From CBDFHB01 sp965250115 (GTDB lineage: Bacteria; Acidobacteriota; Vicinamibacteria; Marinacidobacterales; SMYC01): a DNA stretch of 64,000 nt. Below, in pieces: positions 16,853 through 25,996 of the stretch. Within the stretch, counting starts at the first letter, position 1. Each line of letters starts with the position of its first letter. The DNA lies in NCBI GenBank assembly GCA_965250115.1, contig CBDFNJ010000001.1, positions 1,612,001 through 1,676,000 on the forward strand, written 5' to 3'. The notes beneath the pieces are model-generated. The model was not told where the DNA came from. It was given only the letters and a program-made list of their open reading frames with translations, and ran no database searches. Made by a program: the position numbers and the translations under genes.

Positions 16853-18553
16853 ATGAAGACGAAAGCTCTCGCCGGCACCGCGCTCGTCTCCTATCTCTGG
16901 CTTTGTCTTTCCTGGTTCGACCACGGGATCGAGCTGTTTCTGGCGCGAAGTTCGCCCGTCGTGCCGGCAGTCGTGCTCGCCTCCGCGCTCGTCGCTCTTG
17001 CCTGGACGTGGCGAAAGCATCTTTTCCCGACGAAGGACGGGCTCGTCGCGCTCGGGCTCGTTGCGCTCGCCTTCATGACGCGCGTTCCCTTCCTGTCCTG
17101 CGCCTACGGCCTGTTCAGCTCGGACGCGGCCGCCCAGGGCGTCATGGCCCTTCACATCCTCGAGGGCCGGCATCATCCGATCTTCCTCTACAACTGGTCC
17201 TACGTCGGAAGCTTCAAGGCCATCCTGACGGCGCTTGTCGCCACCCTGGTCCGCGATCCCGTGGTGAGCTTTGCCCTCGCCGCAATCGTCATCTATGCAG
17301 CCTTTGCCGGGGCGCTCTATCTATTGGCTCGCACCGTGCTTTCACGAGGCGAGGCCATCGCGGCCTCTCTCTACGTCATTTTCTCTCCGAGCTTTCTGAC
17401 CGGATGGGGCATGGGCAACGAGGGGAACTATCTCGACGTTATGTTGCTTGGCACGCTGATGCTCGCGCTCGGGGCGAGGTGGATGCTACGTGACGAGGAC
17501 GGCCTGGGCGTCGCCTTCACGATCGGAGTGCTCGGCGGCATCGCCTTTTGGATCCACATCCTTGCGACGTATTACCTCCTGGCCGCGCTCGGGATTCTCC
17601 TCCTTCATCGTTGGCGCTATCGGCCCCTCCGGCGCCTGGCTACCTTCGTAGCCGGTTTTCTCATTGGGGACTTTCCCGGGATTCTGTGGAACGCGGGAAA
17701 CGACTGGCTGAGCTTTCGCTGGTGGAGTCTCGACGCTCAGAGTCTATCCATGAGCGAGCGCGTCAGCCGGGCGACGACCCAGCTTACGGAGGTCTTTACG
17801 ACGTCGTTCGGCGTGCTGGCCGGCGACTGGCCCCGGGACGATCCTCCCTGGCCACCCGCTCTCTGGTCCGTCCTGCTCTCGGTGGTGATTCCTGCCTCGG
17901 TCATTGCGTTCGCCTGGCGGCATCGGATGAAGCTCGCGGCGCTGAGACGCGGCGAGCTCACCCCCCACGCGATGCTGGTCGGCTTCGCGCTCCTCGTAGT
18001 CGCCGTCTTCGCGCAGAGCAGCTTCGGTTGGATGACGGCGGAGCCCCGCTACCTGCTCTTTCTCTTCTCGGTCGTGCCGCTCTTTCTGGCCTCCGCGCTC
18101 TTTGGGCTTTTCCGGCGTTCTCGCTGGGCGGCGCTCGTCGTCGGCGTAGCTCTTCTCGCGATTAACGTGAGAGGGGACGCACTCTATCTTCGCGACGGCT
18201 TCCGGAGCGACCCGATCAATCGCGAGTTCGTTTCCGACCTCGAATCACTGGGGCTTCGTCACTTCCACTCCGACTATCATCTCTCCTACAAGTACGTCTT
18301 CTTGAGCCACGGACGCACGGTCTGGACCTCCGAGCTCGGGCCTTCCCAAACGGAGTGGTACTTTCCGTTCCGCGACGAAGTCGAGGCCGCTGAGGCCACC
18401 AGTAATGTAGCGCTCGTGCCTCGAAGCTTTCGCTTCGTCAGGCGTTTGGAACGTCGCCTCGATGCGCGCGGCATCCGCTACCGTCGGGAGGATTTGCTCT
18501 ATCCGGTGCTCTTCGACTTCAGCGAGCCGGTTCACCCACGAGACTTGCGCTAA
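16853..18553 (+). CDS. GT-C-like polytopic membrane protein (PMT/ArnT-like topology)
   Basis: A 566-residue membrane protein with about 11-12 helices. An early acidic loop (SCAYGLFSSDAAAQGVMALHILEGRHHPIF) follows helix 3, the position where GT-C family 39/83 enzymes place their catalytic acidic residue. A soluble C-terminal tail of about 110 residues faces outward. It may move a sugar from a polyprenyl-phosphate donor onto a lipid or protein; substrate unknown. A longer in-frame reading to 16388 lies antisense to phzF and is rejected, because an extended -10 box sits just before this ATG. The stop overlaps the convergent ykgJ-like gene by 4 bases. Confidence 0.8.
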   Translation: MKTKALAGTALVSYLWLCLSWFDHGIELFLARSSPVVPAVVLASALVALAWTWRKHLFPTKDGLVALGLVALAFMTRVPFLSCAYGLFSSDAAAQGVMALHILEGRHHPIFLYNWSYVGSFKAILTALVATLVRDPVVSFALAAIVIYAAFAGALYLLARTVLSRGEAIAASLYVIFSPSFLTGWGMGNEGNYLDVMLLGTLMLALGARWMLRDEDGLGVAFTIGVLGGIAFWIHILATYYLLAALGILLLHRWRYRPLRRLATFVAGFLIGDFPGILWNAGNDWLSFRWWSLDAQSLSMSERVSRATTQLTEVFTTSFGVLAGDWPRDDPPWPPALWSVLLSVVIPASVIAFAWRHRMKLAALRRGELTPHAMLVGFALLVVAVFAQSSFGWMTAEPRYLLFLFSVVPLFLASALFGLFRRSRWAALVVGVALLAINVRGDALYLRDGFRSDPINREFVSDLESLGLRHFHSDYHLSYKYVFLSHGRTVWTSELGPSQTEWYFPFRDEVEAAEATSNVALVPRSFRFVRRLERRLDARGIRYRREDLLYPVLFDFSEPVHPRDLR

Positions 18554-18972
18554 CTGGTCGACCGACCGTGGTAGATGCTCTCGATCTCCTCGATCGAGTA
18601 GAGCTTGCCGCTGTCGACACCGTGGCAAAACGTCTTTAGCCCGTGCCACGCTTCTCTCGATTCGAGGTTCCCCGCCCAGAACGGGAAGGTCCGGCACTGT
18701 CTCGGACGCACCGGATAGATCGTGCAGCCGTCCTGCCAGAAGATGCAGTCACCATTCGGCTTCAGCGTGAGCACGGGCTCGCCATCTTCGTCTCGAGTCA
18801 GGAAACGCTTCCGGAACGAACGAAGCGACATCTGAAGCCACCGGGTGATGCGCTCGGTTTGATGCCGTGTCACATAGACAAAACCGGGAGCCGTACCGCG
18901 GCAGCAGTTGTGACATTGATGGCACGAGAACTGAAGCCCCTCATCGTACCAGCGCGGGCTCTCGATCGTCAC
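18550..18972 (-). CDS. YkgJ-family cysteine-cluster protein
   Basis: A 140-residue soluble protein with the YkgJ/UPF0153 cysteine cluster. CHQCHNCCRG (about residues 17-26) is followed by C-x8-C-type ligands around CIFWQDGCTIYPVRPRQCRTFPFW and a final Cys near residue 115. The cysteines are thought to bind a metal or Fe-S cluster; the activity of the family is not established. The gene is alone on the minus strand between two plus-strand membrane-protein genes and ends inside the 3' end of its convergent neighbour. Confidence 0.87.
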   Translation of the reverse strand: MTIESPRWYDEGLQFSCHQCHNCCRGTAPGFVYVTRHQTERITRWLQMSLRSFRKRFLTRDEDGEPVLTLKPNGDCIFWQDGCTIYPVRPRQCRTFPFWAGNLESREAWHGLKTFCHGVDSGKLYSIEEIESIYHGRSTS

Positions 18973-19033
18973 CCCGTGATTATGTCGCGTCCCGCCCCGG
19001 ACGAAAAGCCCCGGTCTCCGATGCCTCGGCGGC

Positions 19034-19042
19034 TGATATAAT
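19034..19042 (+). promoter_or_regulatory. Extended -10 promoter TGATATAAT
   Basis: TGA-TATAAT, with a perfect -10 hexamer, ends 10 bases before a GTG start at 19053. No -35 match is visible, as expected for extended -10 promoters. The mRNA would begin 3-5 bases before the start codon. Confidence 0.55.
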
Positions 19043-19052
19043 CTCGGCTCCG

Positions 19053-21581
19053 GTGCGACCCACCTTCATTATCGCGAGTGTCTCCGCCCTCTTTGGAGTG
19101 AGTCGGGCGTTCAACGCCTTTCTCCGCCTGTTTCTGAGACAGGACTCGGGCGAAGCACTTCTGCCCGCCCTTGCGCGCAATATGCTCCTCACGGACGTGT
19201 TGCTGTCGGCCTTGTTTTGGTCGTTGCTCGGGGTTGGACTCGCCCATGGGATCGCTTGGCTCGGCCGCCGATTCGAGTGGAGCGGGAATCTGCTACCGGA
19301 GCTCGCGCGGCCGTTCACGACGCTCCTCGTTCCGGCCGGCATGACGCTCGTCTCGGTCGGATCGCTCCTGGTCTCACCCGCGTTTCCCTACGGCGTCAAC
19401 CTCGTTTTGACGCTCACGCTCGAGGGGCCTTTTCCTGCGCTTCTGACGGCGATGCTCTTTCTCGCGTGCCTCGCTCATACCATTAGCCACGCCCTCGGCC
19501 CGCTCGGTGCTCCCGTCATTCCACTGGCCGATCCTTGGAGGCGTCGTGCGATCGGGGCACTCGTGGTGGCGGTGGCGCTCGGCACCTTCGTCGTGGCGAC
19601 GCCTCCCCGTTTCCACGAGGAAGGGATCGGCCAGGGAAACATGTTCAAGTACCTGCGCATGGCGTCGGTCTTCGCAGGAACGGGCACGCTCGACATCTCG
19701 CGGGCGGAGGAGAACACCTCTCCTCGCATCTTCGAGTTCCTGTCGCGGGGGCCCGAGATGCTCCGGCGCTACACGGCCGCGGCCGGAGCGCTCGGTCGCG
19801 AGGTCTCGAGTGCCATGGCCGAGGGGCGTTTGTACCGGGGCGAGCTCCGCGCGTCGAAAGTCAACCGATCGATGTTCAGGAGCGTCGAGGGCGGAGTCTA
19901 TTACATCAACGCGCCGGGCCCGGGACTTTTGCTCGTTCCGTCCTATCTGATCGACACGAGCTGGAATCGCCTCTTCGATACGAGCGGCCAACGTTTCCAG
20001 ATTCTCTTCTGGCAGTTGCTCGCTGCACTCCTCGTGTACGAGATCTTCGCCTCGGCTCGGGAGCTATCGAGCGAAGCGGCTTCCGGTCTGACCGCCTTCG
20101 CGATAGCGACCGCGGTCCCTTTTCTCCTGTTCACGTTCCAGATCTATCCCGAGCTTCCTGGCGGGCTTCTCCTCCTCCACGCGTTTCGAAAGCTCGTTCT
20201 GGATCCCGCGCCGAGCGGCCTCGCCATTCTCTCCGGCGCGCTCGCGCTCTCCGGGCTCCCCTGGCTCCATCAGAAGTACTCTGTGGCGGCCGCCACACTC
20301 GCCGTCATCACCGCGGTCAGACTCCTTCGCCGCACGCCCGGTGGCATCCACCATCACCCTTACAAGCTTGCTTTTCTCGCGGCACCTTTGGCTCCCTCGG
20401 CATTCTCGATATTTCTCTACAACCACGCCCTCACGGGGAGCCTCTCTCCTACCGCCACCTTTCGGGCCGCCGCGCGATCGTCCTTCGAGCCGCAGAGTTT
20501 CTTGAAGGGCCTTCTCGGGCTGGCCTTCGATCTGGAGAACGGGATCCTCGTCTTCGCGCCCCTCTACGTGCTCGCGCTCGTGGGGATGAGCGCGCTCATT
20601 CTGCGACATCGGCGCCTCGCAACACCCTACGTCCTCGTGCTCTGCTCCTACCTGCTCGTGGTCGCTTCGTTCCCCTACTGGCCCGGCGCGGTGAGCACGA
20701 TGGGCCGTTACGTTCTCAGCATCCTTCCACTGCTGGCCCTGCCGCTGGTGCTCGTTGTGGGACGAGCCTTGAGGGACGGCGTCCTCGCGGGGACGGCCAT
20801 CGTACTCGCCGCCGCGAGCTTCGCTTTCACGCTGAGTTTCCTCGAGGATCTGATCCCGAGCTATCAGGCCGTGCTGCTGTGGAGACGCACGCTCTACAGC
20901 GATCCGATGCAATACGTTCCCTCGATGCTGACAGACGGCTTCCTCGGCTCGGGTCCTGCCCACTTCGCGAAGCTTCTCACGCTAGTCTTGATCGTGGCGC
21001 TGCTCGTCTATCGTTTGCGGGGTCGCCTCCGCGAGGAGCCCTTCTCCGTTCACGGCGAAGACTCCTGCTTCGCTCGTAACGCGAGCTTGAGTGCGGGCGG
21101 CCTGATGCTGGGCGTTTGTGCCCTCGGTGCGCTCCTCGAGCACTGGCCGTCCAACGAGACGGCGAAGAGAGGACCCGAGTATCGCGAAACAGTGGGGCTT
21201 CCCGAGGGGCGCGTTCTGTCTGTTGTCGGGGAACATGGTTTCGAGGGACCCGGTGTCTGGGTGCCGGGGGGAGGGCGCACGCGCTTCCTTCTCACGTCGC
21301 GAACGAAGGTCTCGCAGCTCACGCTGCTCGTCACGAACGGCCCGCGTGAGAACTCGATCGTGATACAGGAGCGGGGCAAGAAGAACCTCGAGTTTTCTTT
21401 ACCTCCCGAAGGTCCAAACCGGGTGGACTTGCTGCTCCGTAACCCCTATCGATTCGAGGGACCGGAGCGTCGCAGCTACCTGTACGATTTTACCGTGATC
21501 TCGAAAGGGAGCTTCGTGCCTGTCGAGGAGGGACGATCTGACGACACCCGGTCCCTCGGAGCCTACGTGCGCCTGCGATGA
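19053..21581 (+). CDS. Large polytopic membrane protein (GT-C-like/DUF2029-like)
   Basis: An 842-residue protein with about 14-16 membrane helices and a long loop after helix 5 (about 200-310), where the acidic residues GTGTLDISRAEENTSP lie. A C-terminal soluble region of about 130 residues looks like a beta-sandwich. Overall topology resembles the GT-C superfamily, but I cannot name a family. The GTG at 19053 is chosen because it follows a perfect extended -10 box. A further in-frame extension to 18867 runs antisense to ykgJ and is unlikely. Its stop overlaps the rnhA start (ATGA), so the two are translationally coupled. Confidence 0.78.
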   Translation: MRPTFIIASVSALFGVSRAFNAFLRLFLRQDSGEALLPALARNMLLTDVLLSALFWSLLGVGLAHGIAWLGRRFEWSGNLLPELARPFTTLLVPAGMTLVSVGSLLVSPAFPYGVNLVLTLTLEGPFPALLTAMLFLACLAHTISHALGPLGAPVIPLADPWRRRAIGALVVAVALGTFVVATPPRFHEEGIGQGNMFKYLRMASVFAGTGTLDISRAEENTSPRIFEFLSRGPEMLRRYTAAAGALGREVSSAMAEGRLYRGELRASKVNRSMFRSVEGGVYYINAPGPGLLLVPSYLIDTSWNRLFDTSGQRFQILFWQLLAALLVYEIFASARELSSEAASGLTAFAIATAVPFLLFTFQIYPELPGGLLLLHAFRKLVLDPAPSGLAILSGALALSGLPWLHQKYSVAAATLAVITAVRLLRRTPGGIHHHPYKLAFLAAPLAPSAFSIFLYNHALTGSLSPTATFRAAARSSFEPQSFLKGLLGLAFDLENGILVFAPLYVLALVGMSALILRHRRLATPYVLVLCSYLLVVASFPYWPGAVSTMGRYVLSILPLLALPLVLVVGRALRDGVLAGTAIVLAAASFAFTLSFLEDLIPSYQAVLLWRRTLYSDPMQYVPSMLTDGFLGSGPAHFAKLLTLVLIVALLVYRLRGRLREEPFSVHGEDSCFARNASLSAGGLMLGVCALGALLEHWPSNETAKRGPEYRETVGLPEGRVLSVVGEHGFEGPGVWVPGGGRTRFLLTSRTKVSQLTLLVTNGPRENSIVIQERGKKNLEFSLPPEGPNRVDLLLRNPYRFEGPERRSYLYDFTVISKGSFVPVEEGRSDDTRSLGAYVRLR

Positions 21582-22012
21582 AAAAAGACGTCATCATTCA
21601 CACCGATGGAGCCTGTGAAGGCAATCCGGGTCCGGGCGGCTTTGCGGCCGTCATCGATTCCGACGGTAGCCGCCGCGAGATCACGGGCGGTGCGAAGCAC
21701 ACGACCAACAACCGCATGGAGCTCAGCGGCGTGATACGAGGGCTTGCCGCGCTCGAAGAACCCTCCCGGGTGCGCATCGTCACGGACTCGCAATATGTCG
21801 TCTACGGCATGACGCGTTGGATCCAAGGTTGGCGGCGCAAGGGTTGGCGCATCGCCTCGGGCGCGCCGGTGAAGAACCGCGATCTGTGGGAAGAGCTCGA
21901 CGCTCTCGCAAAAAAGCACGATGTGCGCTGGGAGTGGATCCGCGGGCACGCGGGGCACCCCGAGAACGAGCGCGCGGATTTCCTTGCGCGTCAGGCGATT
22001 CAGGAGCTCTGA
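21578..22012 (+). CDS. rnhA: Ribonuclease HI
   Basis: A 144-residue RNase HI that cuts RNA in RNA-DNA hybrids. The acidic catalytic set is complete: Asp in HTDGACEGNPGPGG (about 9), Glu in NNRMEL (about 47), Asp in TDSQYVVYG (about 69) and His/Asp in RGHAGHPENERAD. Length matches E. coli RnhA (155 residues). The ATG overlaps the stop of the upstream membrane-protein gene by 4 bases. The 3' end overlaps the convergent ABC-F gene by 13 bases. Confidence 0.96.
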   Translation: MKKDVIIHTDGACEGNPGPGGFAAVIDSDGSRREITGGAKHTTNNRMELSGVIRGLAALEEPSRVRIVTDSQYVVYGMTRWIQGWRRKGWRIASGAPVKNRDLWEELDALAKKHDVRWEWIRGHAGHPENERADFLARQAIQEL

Positions 22013-23928
22013 GCCGTCGAGGCGTAAGTCTCCCACTCCTCGTAAAGCTCTTCGAGCTTCGCTTTGAGAGACTCGTGGGTTCTGACGACCTCGGCGGAGC
22101 TCTCGGGGTCCTCGTAGAAACCCGGCACCGCCATGCGACCTTCGAGACTGTCGATGGCGATCTCCGTCTCCGCGATTGCGGACTCCAGCTCGCCGACCCG
22201 TTTCTCTCGGTCTCGCTTCTGATTCTTGGATAACCCGAGCAGGGTCTCCGCCGTCTCTCGGACGGCGGGCGTCGCCTTCACGAGAGCATCCTCTTTCGGC
22301 TCGGGACCGGCCTCCGCCGCCTGAGCCGCCCGCTCTTTCGAGCGGACGAAGTCGGCGTAGCCACCCCAGTGGATGACGATCTCGCCGGTTCCGATCTCGG
22401 CGACTTTCGTTGCGAGCGATTCCAGGAAGAAGCGGTCGTGTGAAACGAAGAGAATCGTGCCCTTGTAGGCGTCGAGCGCTTCGAGCAGTATTTCTTTGGA
22501 GTCGAGGTCGAGGTGGTTCGTGGGCTCGTCGAGGAGGAGCATATTAGCGGGCCGCAATAGCATGCGCGCGAGGGCTAGACGACTCTTCTCGCCTCCCGAG
22601 AGCACGCGGACTTTCTTCTCGACGTCGTCTCCACGGAACAGGAAGGCGCCCAGAACGCTGCGCAGCTCACCGACCTTACTAACCGGGGCGACCTCCGTCA
22701 TGCTCTCGAGAACGGTCTTCTCCTCGTTCAGATCGTAGCGCTCCTGACTGAAGTAGCCCGTCTTCGCGTTATGGCCGAGCTTCAGCTCGCCCGCGTCGGG
22801 AAGCTCCTCGCCGGAGAGCAGTCTCATGAGCGTCGACTTGCCCACGCCGTTCGGTCCGACGAGAGCCAGGCGGTCGCCCCGTTCGACGACGAGCCGCGCT
22901 CCCTGAAAGACGCGCGTCTCGCCGTAGCTCTTGTCGATACCCTCGGCTTCGATTACGACGCGGCTCGCGCGTTCGGGCTCGGGTAACCGGAGCCGCATCA
23001 GCTTGCGCTCCGGAGGGACCTCGATGACCTCCATCTTCTCGAGCATCTTGACGCGGCTCTGCACCTGCTTGGCCTTGGACGCTTTGGCGCGAAAGCGCCC
23101 GATGAAGCGCTGCATCTTCTCGATCTCTTCTCGCTGTCTGGTCGCTCGTGCCCGCAGCTCGTCGATGCGCTTCTTGCGGGCGTCCCGATAGTGGGTGTAG
23201 TTGCCGGGGTAGTCCACGAGGCGGCGTCGGTCGATGTCCGTGATGCGCTCGACGATCCGATCGAGGAAATATCGATCGTGAGAGATCATGACGACCGCGT
23301 GAGGATAGGCGCTGAGGAAATCCTCGAGCCAGTTGCGCGCCTCGAGGTCCAGATGGTTGGTCGGCTCGTCGAGCAAGAGGATGTTCGGCTGTGCGAGCAG
23401 GAGCTTCGCGAGAGCGATGCGCATCTGCCAGCCGCCGCTGAAGGTCTCCGTAGGTGCCTCGAGCTGAGCCCCAGTGAAGCCGAGCCCGAGGAGCACTTCC
23501 TCGGCCCGGGCCTCGAGGCTGAAACCGCCCTGTCGATCCCACTCCTCGCGGTTCTCACCGTAACGCTGTAGCACTTCCCGATAGGAGTCGCTCTCGGGGT
23601 CCAAGTCGCTCATCTGGTGCTCGAGGCGCTCGATCTCTTCGCCGATCGCGAGCACCCCCGCGAAGGCGGAAAGCGTTTCCTCGCGCAGCGACTTGCCGGA
23701 GTGGTGTAGGCCGTCCTGAGGCAGGTAGCCTACCGTCGTGCCTTTGGGCGTGCTGACCGAGCCCTCATCGGGCGCCTCCTTGCGAGTGACGAGCCGCATC
23801 AGAGTCGTCTTGCCGGACCCATTGGGCCCGGTCAGGCCGATGCGATCGCCATCGGAGACGTTCCAGGTCACGCCCTCGAAAAGGACACGTCCGGCGTAGG
23901 CTTTCGTAAGTCCTTGTATCTGCAGCAT
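22000..23928 (-). CDS. ABC-F family ATPase (ribosome-associated)
   Basis: A 642-residue protein with two ABC domains and no membrane segment. Domain 1 has Walker A GPNGSGKT (34-41), signature FSGGWQMRIALAK and Walker B ILLLDEPTNHLD. Domain 2 has GPNGVGKST, LSGGEKSRLALAR and MLLLDEPTNHLD. Between them lies the charged P-site interaction linker (about 240-300), and the C-terminal 90 residues form a coiled coil as in Uup/YdiF. ABC-F proteins bind the ribosomal E site and relieve stalling; some confer antibiotic resistance. Its leader holds an intrinsic terminator 13 bases before the ATG, so expression may be attenuated. Confidence 0.94.
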   Translation of the reverse strand: MLQIQGLTKAYAGRVLFEGVTWNVSDGDRIGLTGPNGSGKTTLMRLVTRKEAPDEGSVSTPKGTTVGYLPQDGLHHSGKSLREETLSAFAGVLAIGEEIERLEHQMSDLDPESDSYREVLQRYGENREEWDRQGGFSLEARAEEVLLGLGFTGAQLEAPTETFSGGWQMRIALAKLLLAQPNILLLDEPTNHLDLEARNWLEDFLSAYPHAVVMISHDRYFLDRIVERITDIDRRRLVDYPGNYTHYRDARKKRIDELRARATRQREEIEKMQRFIGRFRAKASKAKQVQSRVKMLEKMEVIEVPPERKLMRLRLPEPERASRVVIEAEGIDKSYGETRVFQGARLVVERGDRLALVGPNGVGKSTLMRLLSGEELPDAGELKLGHNAKTGYFSQERYDLNEEKTVLESMTEVAPVSKVGELRSVLGAFLFRGDDVEKKVRVLSGGEKSRLALARMLLRPANMLLLDEPTNHLDLDSKEILLEALDAYKGTILFVSHDRFFLESLATKVAEIGTGEIVIHWGGYADFVRSKERAAQAAEAGPEPKEDALVKATPAVRETAETLLGLSKNQKRDREKRVGELESAIAETEIAIDSLEGRMAVPGFYEDPESSAEVVRTHESLKAKLEELYEEWETYASTAQSS

Positions 23929-23941
23929 CGTCAGTTAGATC

Positions 23942-23969
23942 AAAAAAAAACCGGCCCTTGTGGAGCCGG
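23942..23969 (-). terminator. Intrinsic terminator in ABC-F leader (putative attenuator)
   Basis: Read on the minus strand: CCGGC, a 9-base loop, GCCGG, then nine T residues, ending 13 bases before the ABC-F ATG. No gene lies upstream on this strand that would need terminating. A competing pairing of GGCCG (about 23981-23977) with CGGCT inside the terminator arm could act as an antiterminator. Confidence 0.65.
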
Positions 23970-23985
23970 GAGGTCCTCGGCCCCT

Positions 23986-23991
23986 ATTCTA
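23986..23991 (-). promoter_or_regulatory. -10 box for ABC-F gene
   Basis: TAGAAT on the minus strand places the transcript start near 23979, giving a leader of about 50 bases that contains the terminator. No convincing -35 box is visible. Confidence 0.45.
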
Positions 23992-24041
23992 GCTTGTTTG
24001 CCCGGATCTTGCGTGGCTCGCGGTCAGAAGGCCGACGACCC

Positions 24042-24047
24042 TATAAT
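24042..24047 (+). promoter_or_regulatory. -10 box TATAAT upstream of sulfatase-fold gene
   Basis: A consensus -10 hexamer gives a leader of about 16 bases before the ATG at 24071. No matching -35 is seen. Confidence 0.45.
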
Positions 24048-24070
24048 GATCGACGTCTCAGTGACCTGCC

Positions 24071-25927
24071 ATGCTTATTCGTGCTGAGTTTCTCGCGCTC
24101 CCGCTCCTCGCTTCGCTTTCGATAGGCTGCCGAGGGGTCGGTGAGGAAGCCGCACCACCCCAGGAGCTTCTCGACGTCGCCTATATCGTCTTCGCGCCCG
24201 TTACCGAGAACGACTTGACCTCTCCGGTCGCGATCGGAAGCGAGCCCCGAGCCGCTCTGGTCGCTCCCACTCCGGCCGAGTTTCGATACAGGCTGCGGGT
24301 GCCGGATCGAGCGCTGCTCACCTTTTCGATCGGGATCGCGGAGACTGGGGACGCGTCATCCGGCGTGACGCTTCCCGGAAACCGAATGCGGTTTCGCATC
24401 TATGTGAGTGAGGAGTCATCGAAGAGCGTCATCTATGAACGTGCGATTCACATCGCGCGCCATCGTGAGTGGATCGAGCAATCGGTCGACTTGAGCCGTT
24501 TCGCGGGCAGAGAAGTCTGGCTCACGTTCGAGACCGACTTTCCCGGCGCCGAGGCCGGGACGCCGCTCCCGCTGGTAGGCGTCTTCGCCGATCCGGTCTC
24601 GCACGATCGTGCGGCCTACGGCCGGGGACGGGCCGTCGTCGTCATATCCATCGACACACTACGACGGGATCACGTGAGTGTCTACGGCTATCCTCGGCGG
24701 ACGACACCCGGTCTCGAAGCGCTCGCTCGGGACGCTCTCGTCTTCGACGATGCGGTGAGCACGTCCTCCTGGACATTGCCGGCACACGCCTCTCTGTTGA
24801 CCTCGACCTATCCGAGCGTGCACGGCGCCGTCGATATGAAGCGAGGGCTATCACCGGAGTGGCCCAGCCTCGCGTCGATTTTAAGAGACAACGGGTTCTT
24901 CACCCAGGCCTTCGTCACTCATACCTACCTCTCCCGCGACTACGGCTTCGGCGAGGGATTCGACTCGCATCACTACATGCCGGAAACTCGCGCCGAGGAA
25001 GTGACGAATCGCGCCGTCTCCTTCCTTCGCTCGCGAGGAGACCGGGACTTTTTTCTCTTCCTTCATTACTACGATCCGCACTGGCACTACGACCCTCCGT
25101 CTCCCTATGACAAGAAGTTCGATCCGACCTACACCGGAGCGACGAGCGGCATCTGGTGGGAGTTTAAAGAGCTCGGGGAGGACATCGATCCCCGAGACCT
25201 TTATCATATCGAAGCCATCTACGACGGCGAGATCTCGTATACCGATCGCCACGTCGAACGATTGCTCCGGGAGATGAAGCGGCTCAACCTTTTCGACAAA
25301 GCGCTCGTCGTGGTGACCTCGGACCATGGCGAAGAGTTTCTGGACCACGGCGAATGGGAGCACCAGAAAACGCTCTACGAAGAGCAGCTCCGAGTACCGC
25401 TTCTCGTGAAGCTTCCCGAGAGCAAGCGTTCCGGTGAGCGCGTGAAGCGGCAGGTGAGTCTCGTGGATGTCGCGCCGACCGTCATCGATGTCCTGGAGCT
25501 TCCCCCGCAGGGGAGTTTTCAGGGAACGAGTCTCCTGAGCGCCTTCAGCGAAAGTGAGCGTCCGGAAGCTTGGGCGGAGACGGAACATACGCTCGACGGA
25601 TCGCATCTCATCTCGCTTCGTCGTGGCGCCGGCGCCATGAAAGCGATCTTTCGGCGGAAGGACCAAGTCACGTTCACGACACTCTTCGACTTGGGATCGG
25701 ACCCTCTGGAGGGCGCTCCCCTAGAGGATCCCCGAGCCCGCGAGCGATTTCACAAGCGCCTCGAGGCCTTCGTCTCGGAGGCCGAGGCTCGCCGTGAGGG
25801 CAAGCGGGCCAGCCCTCCCGTGGAGCTGGTGCGGAAGAGCTGGAGCGACTCCGTGCGCTCGGCTACCTGCGTTAGGGAACCACTCGATATTTCCCTCTTC
25901 CTCCATGGCGCCGGTCTGCTATTCTAG
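24071..25927 (+). CDS. Sulfatase-fold lipoprotein (alkaline phosphatase superfamily)
   Basis: A 618-residue protein. An N-terminal hydrophobic stretch ends SIGC, so Cys20 is a probable lipid anchor. Residues about 40-180 form a beta-rich domain, then the sulfatase/phosphodiesterase domain starts at VVVISIDTLRRDHVSVYGY with a metal-binding Asp. A second metal site is TSDHGEEFLDHGEWEH. The nucleophile position reads SSWTLPAHASL, that is Thr-x-Pro-x-His, not the Cys/Ser-x-Pro-x-Arg of formylglycine sulfatases. It may be a phospho- or phosphonate-transferase or hydrolase rather than a true sulfatase. The substrate is unknown. It appears monocistronic. Confidence 0.85.
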   Translation: MLIRAEFLALPLLASLSIGCRGVGEEAAPPQELLDVAYIVFAPVTENDLTSPVAIGSEPRAALVAPTPAEFRYRLRVPDRALLTFSIGIAETGDASSGVTLPGNRMRFRIYVSEESSKSVIYERAIHIARHREWIEQSVDLSRFAGREVWLTFETDFPGAEAGTPLPLVGVFADPVSHDRAAYGRGRAVVVISIDTLRRDHVSVYGYPRRTTPGLEALARDALVFDDAVSTSSWTLPAHASLLTSTYPSVHGAVDMKRGLSPEWPSLASILRDNGFFTQAFVTHTYLSRDYGFGEGFDSHHYMPETRAEEVTNRAVSFLRSRGDRDFFLFLHYYDPHWHYDPPSPYDKKFDPTYTGATSGIWWEFKELGEDIDPRDLYHIEAIYDGEISYTDRHVERLLREMKRLNLFDKALVVVTSDHGEEFLDHGEWEHQKTLYEEQLRVPLLVKLPESKRSGERVKRQVSLVDVAPTVIDVLELPPQGSFQGTSLLSAFSESERPEAWAETEHTLDGSHLISLRRGAGAMKAIFRRKDQVTFTTLFDLGSDPLEGAPLEDPRARERFHKRLEAFVSEAEARREGKRASPPVELVRKSWSDSVRSATCVREPLDISLFLHGAGLLF

Positions 25928-25996
25928 ATGGGAGGGTGGTGCCCGGTGATTCCGTGGCGCTACCAGGAAAGAACGTTTCTTGAACTGGACGACTAG

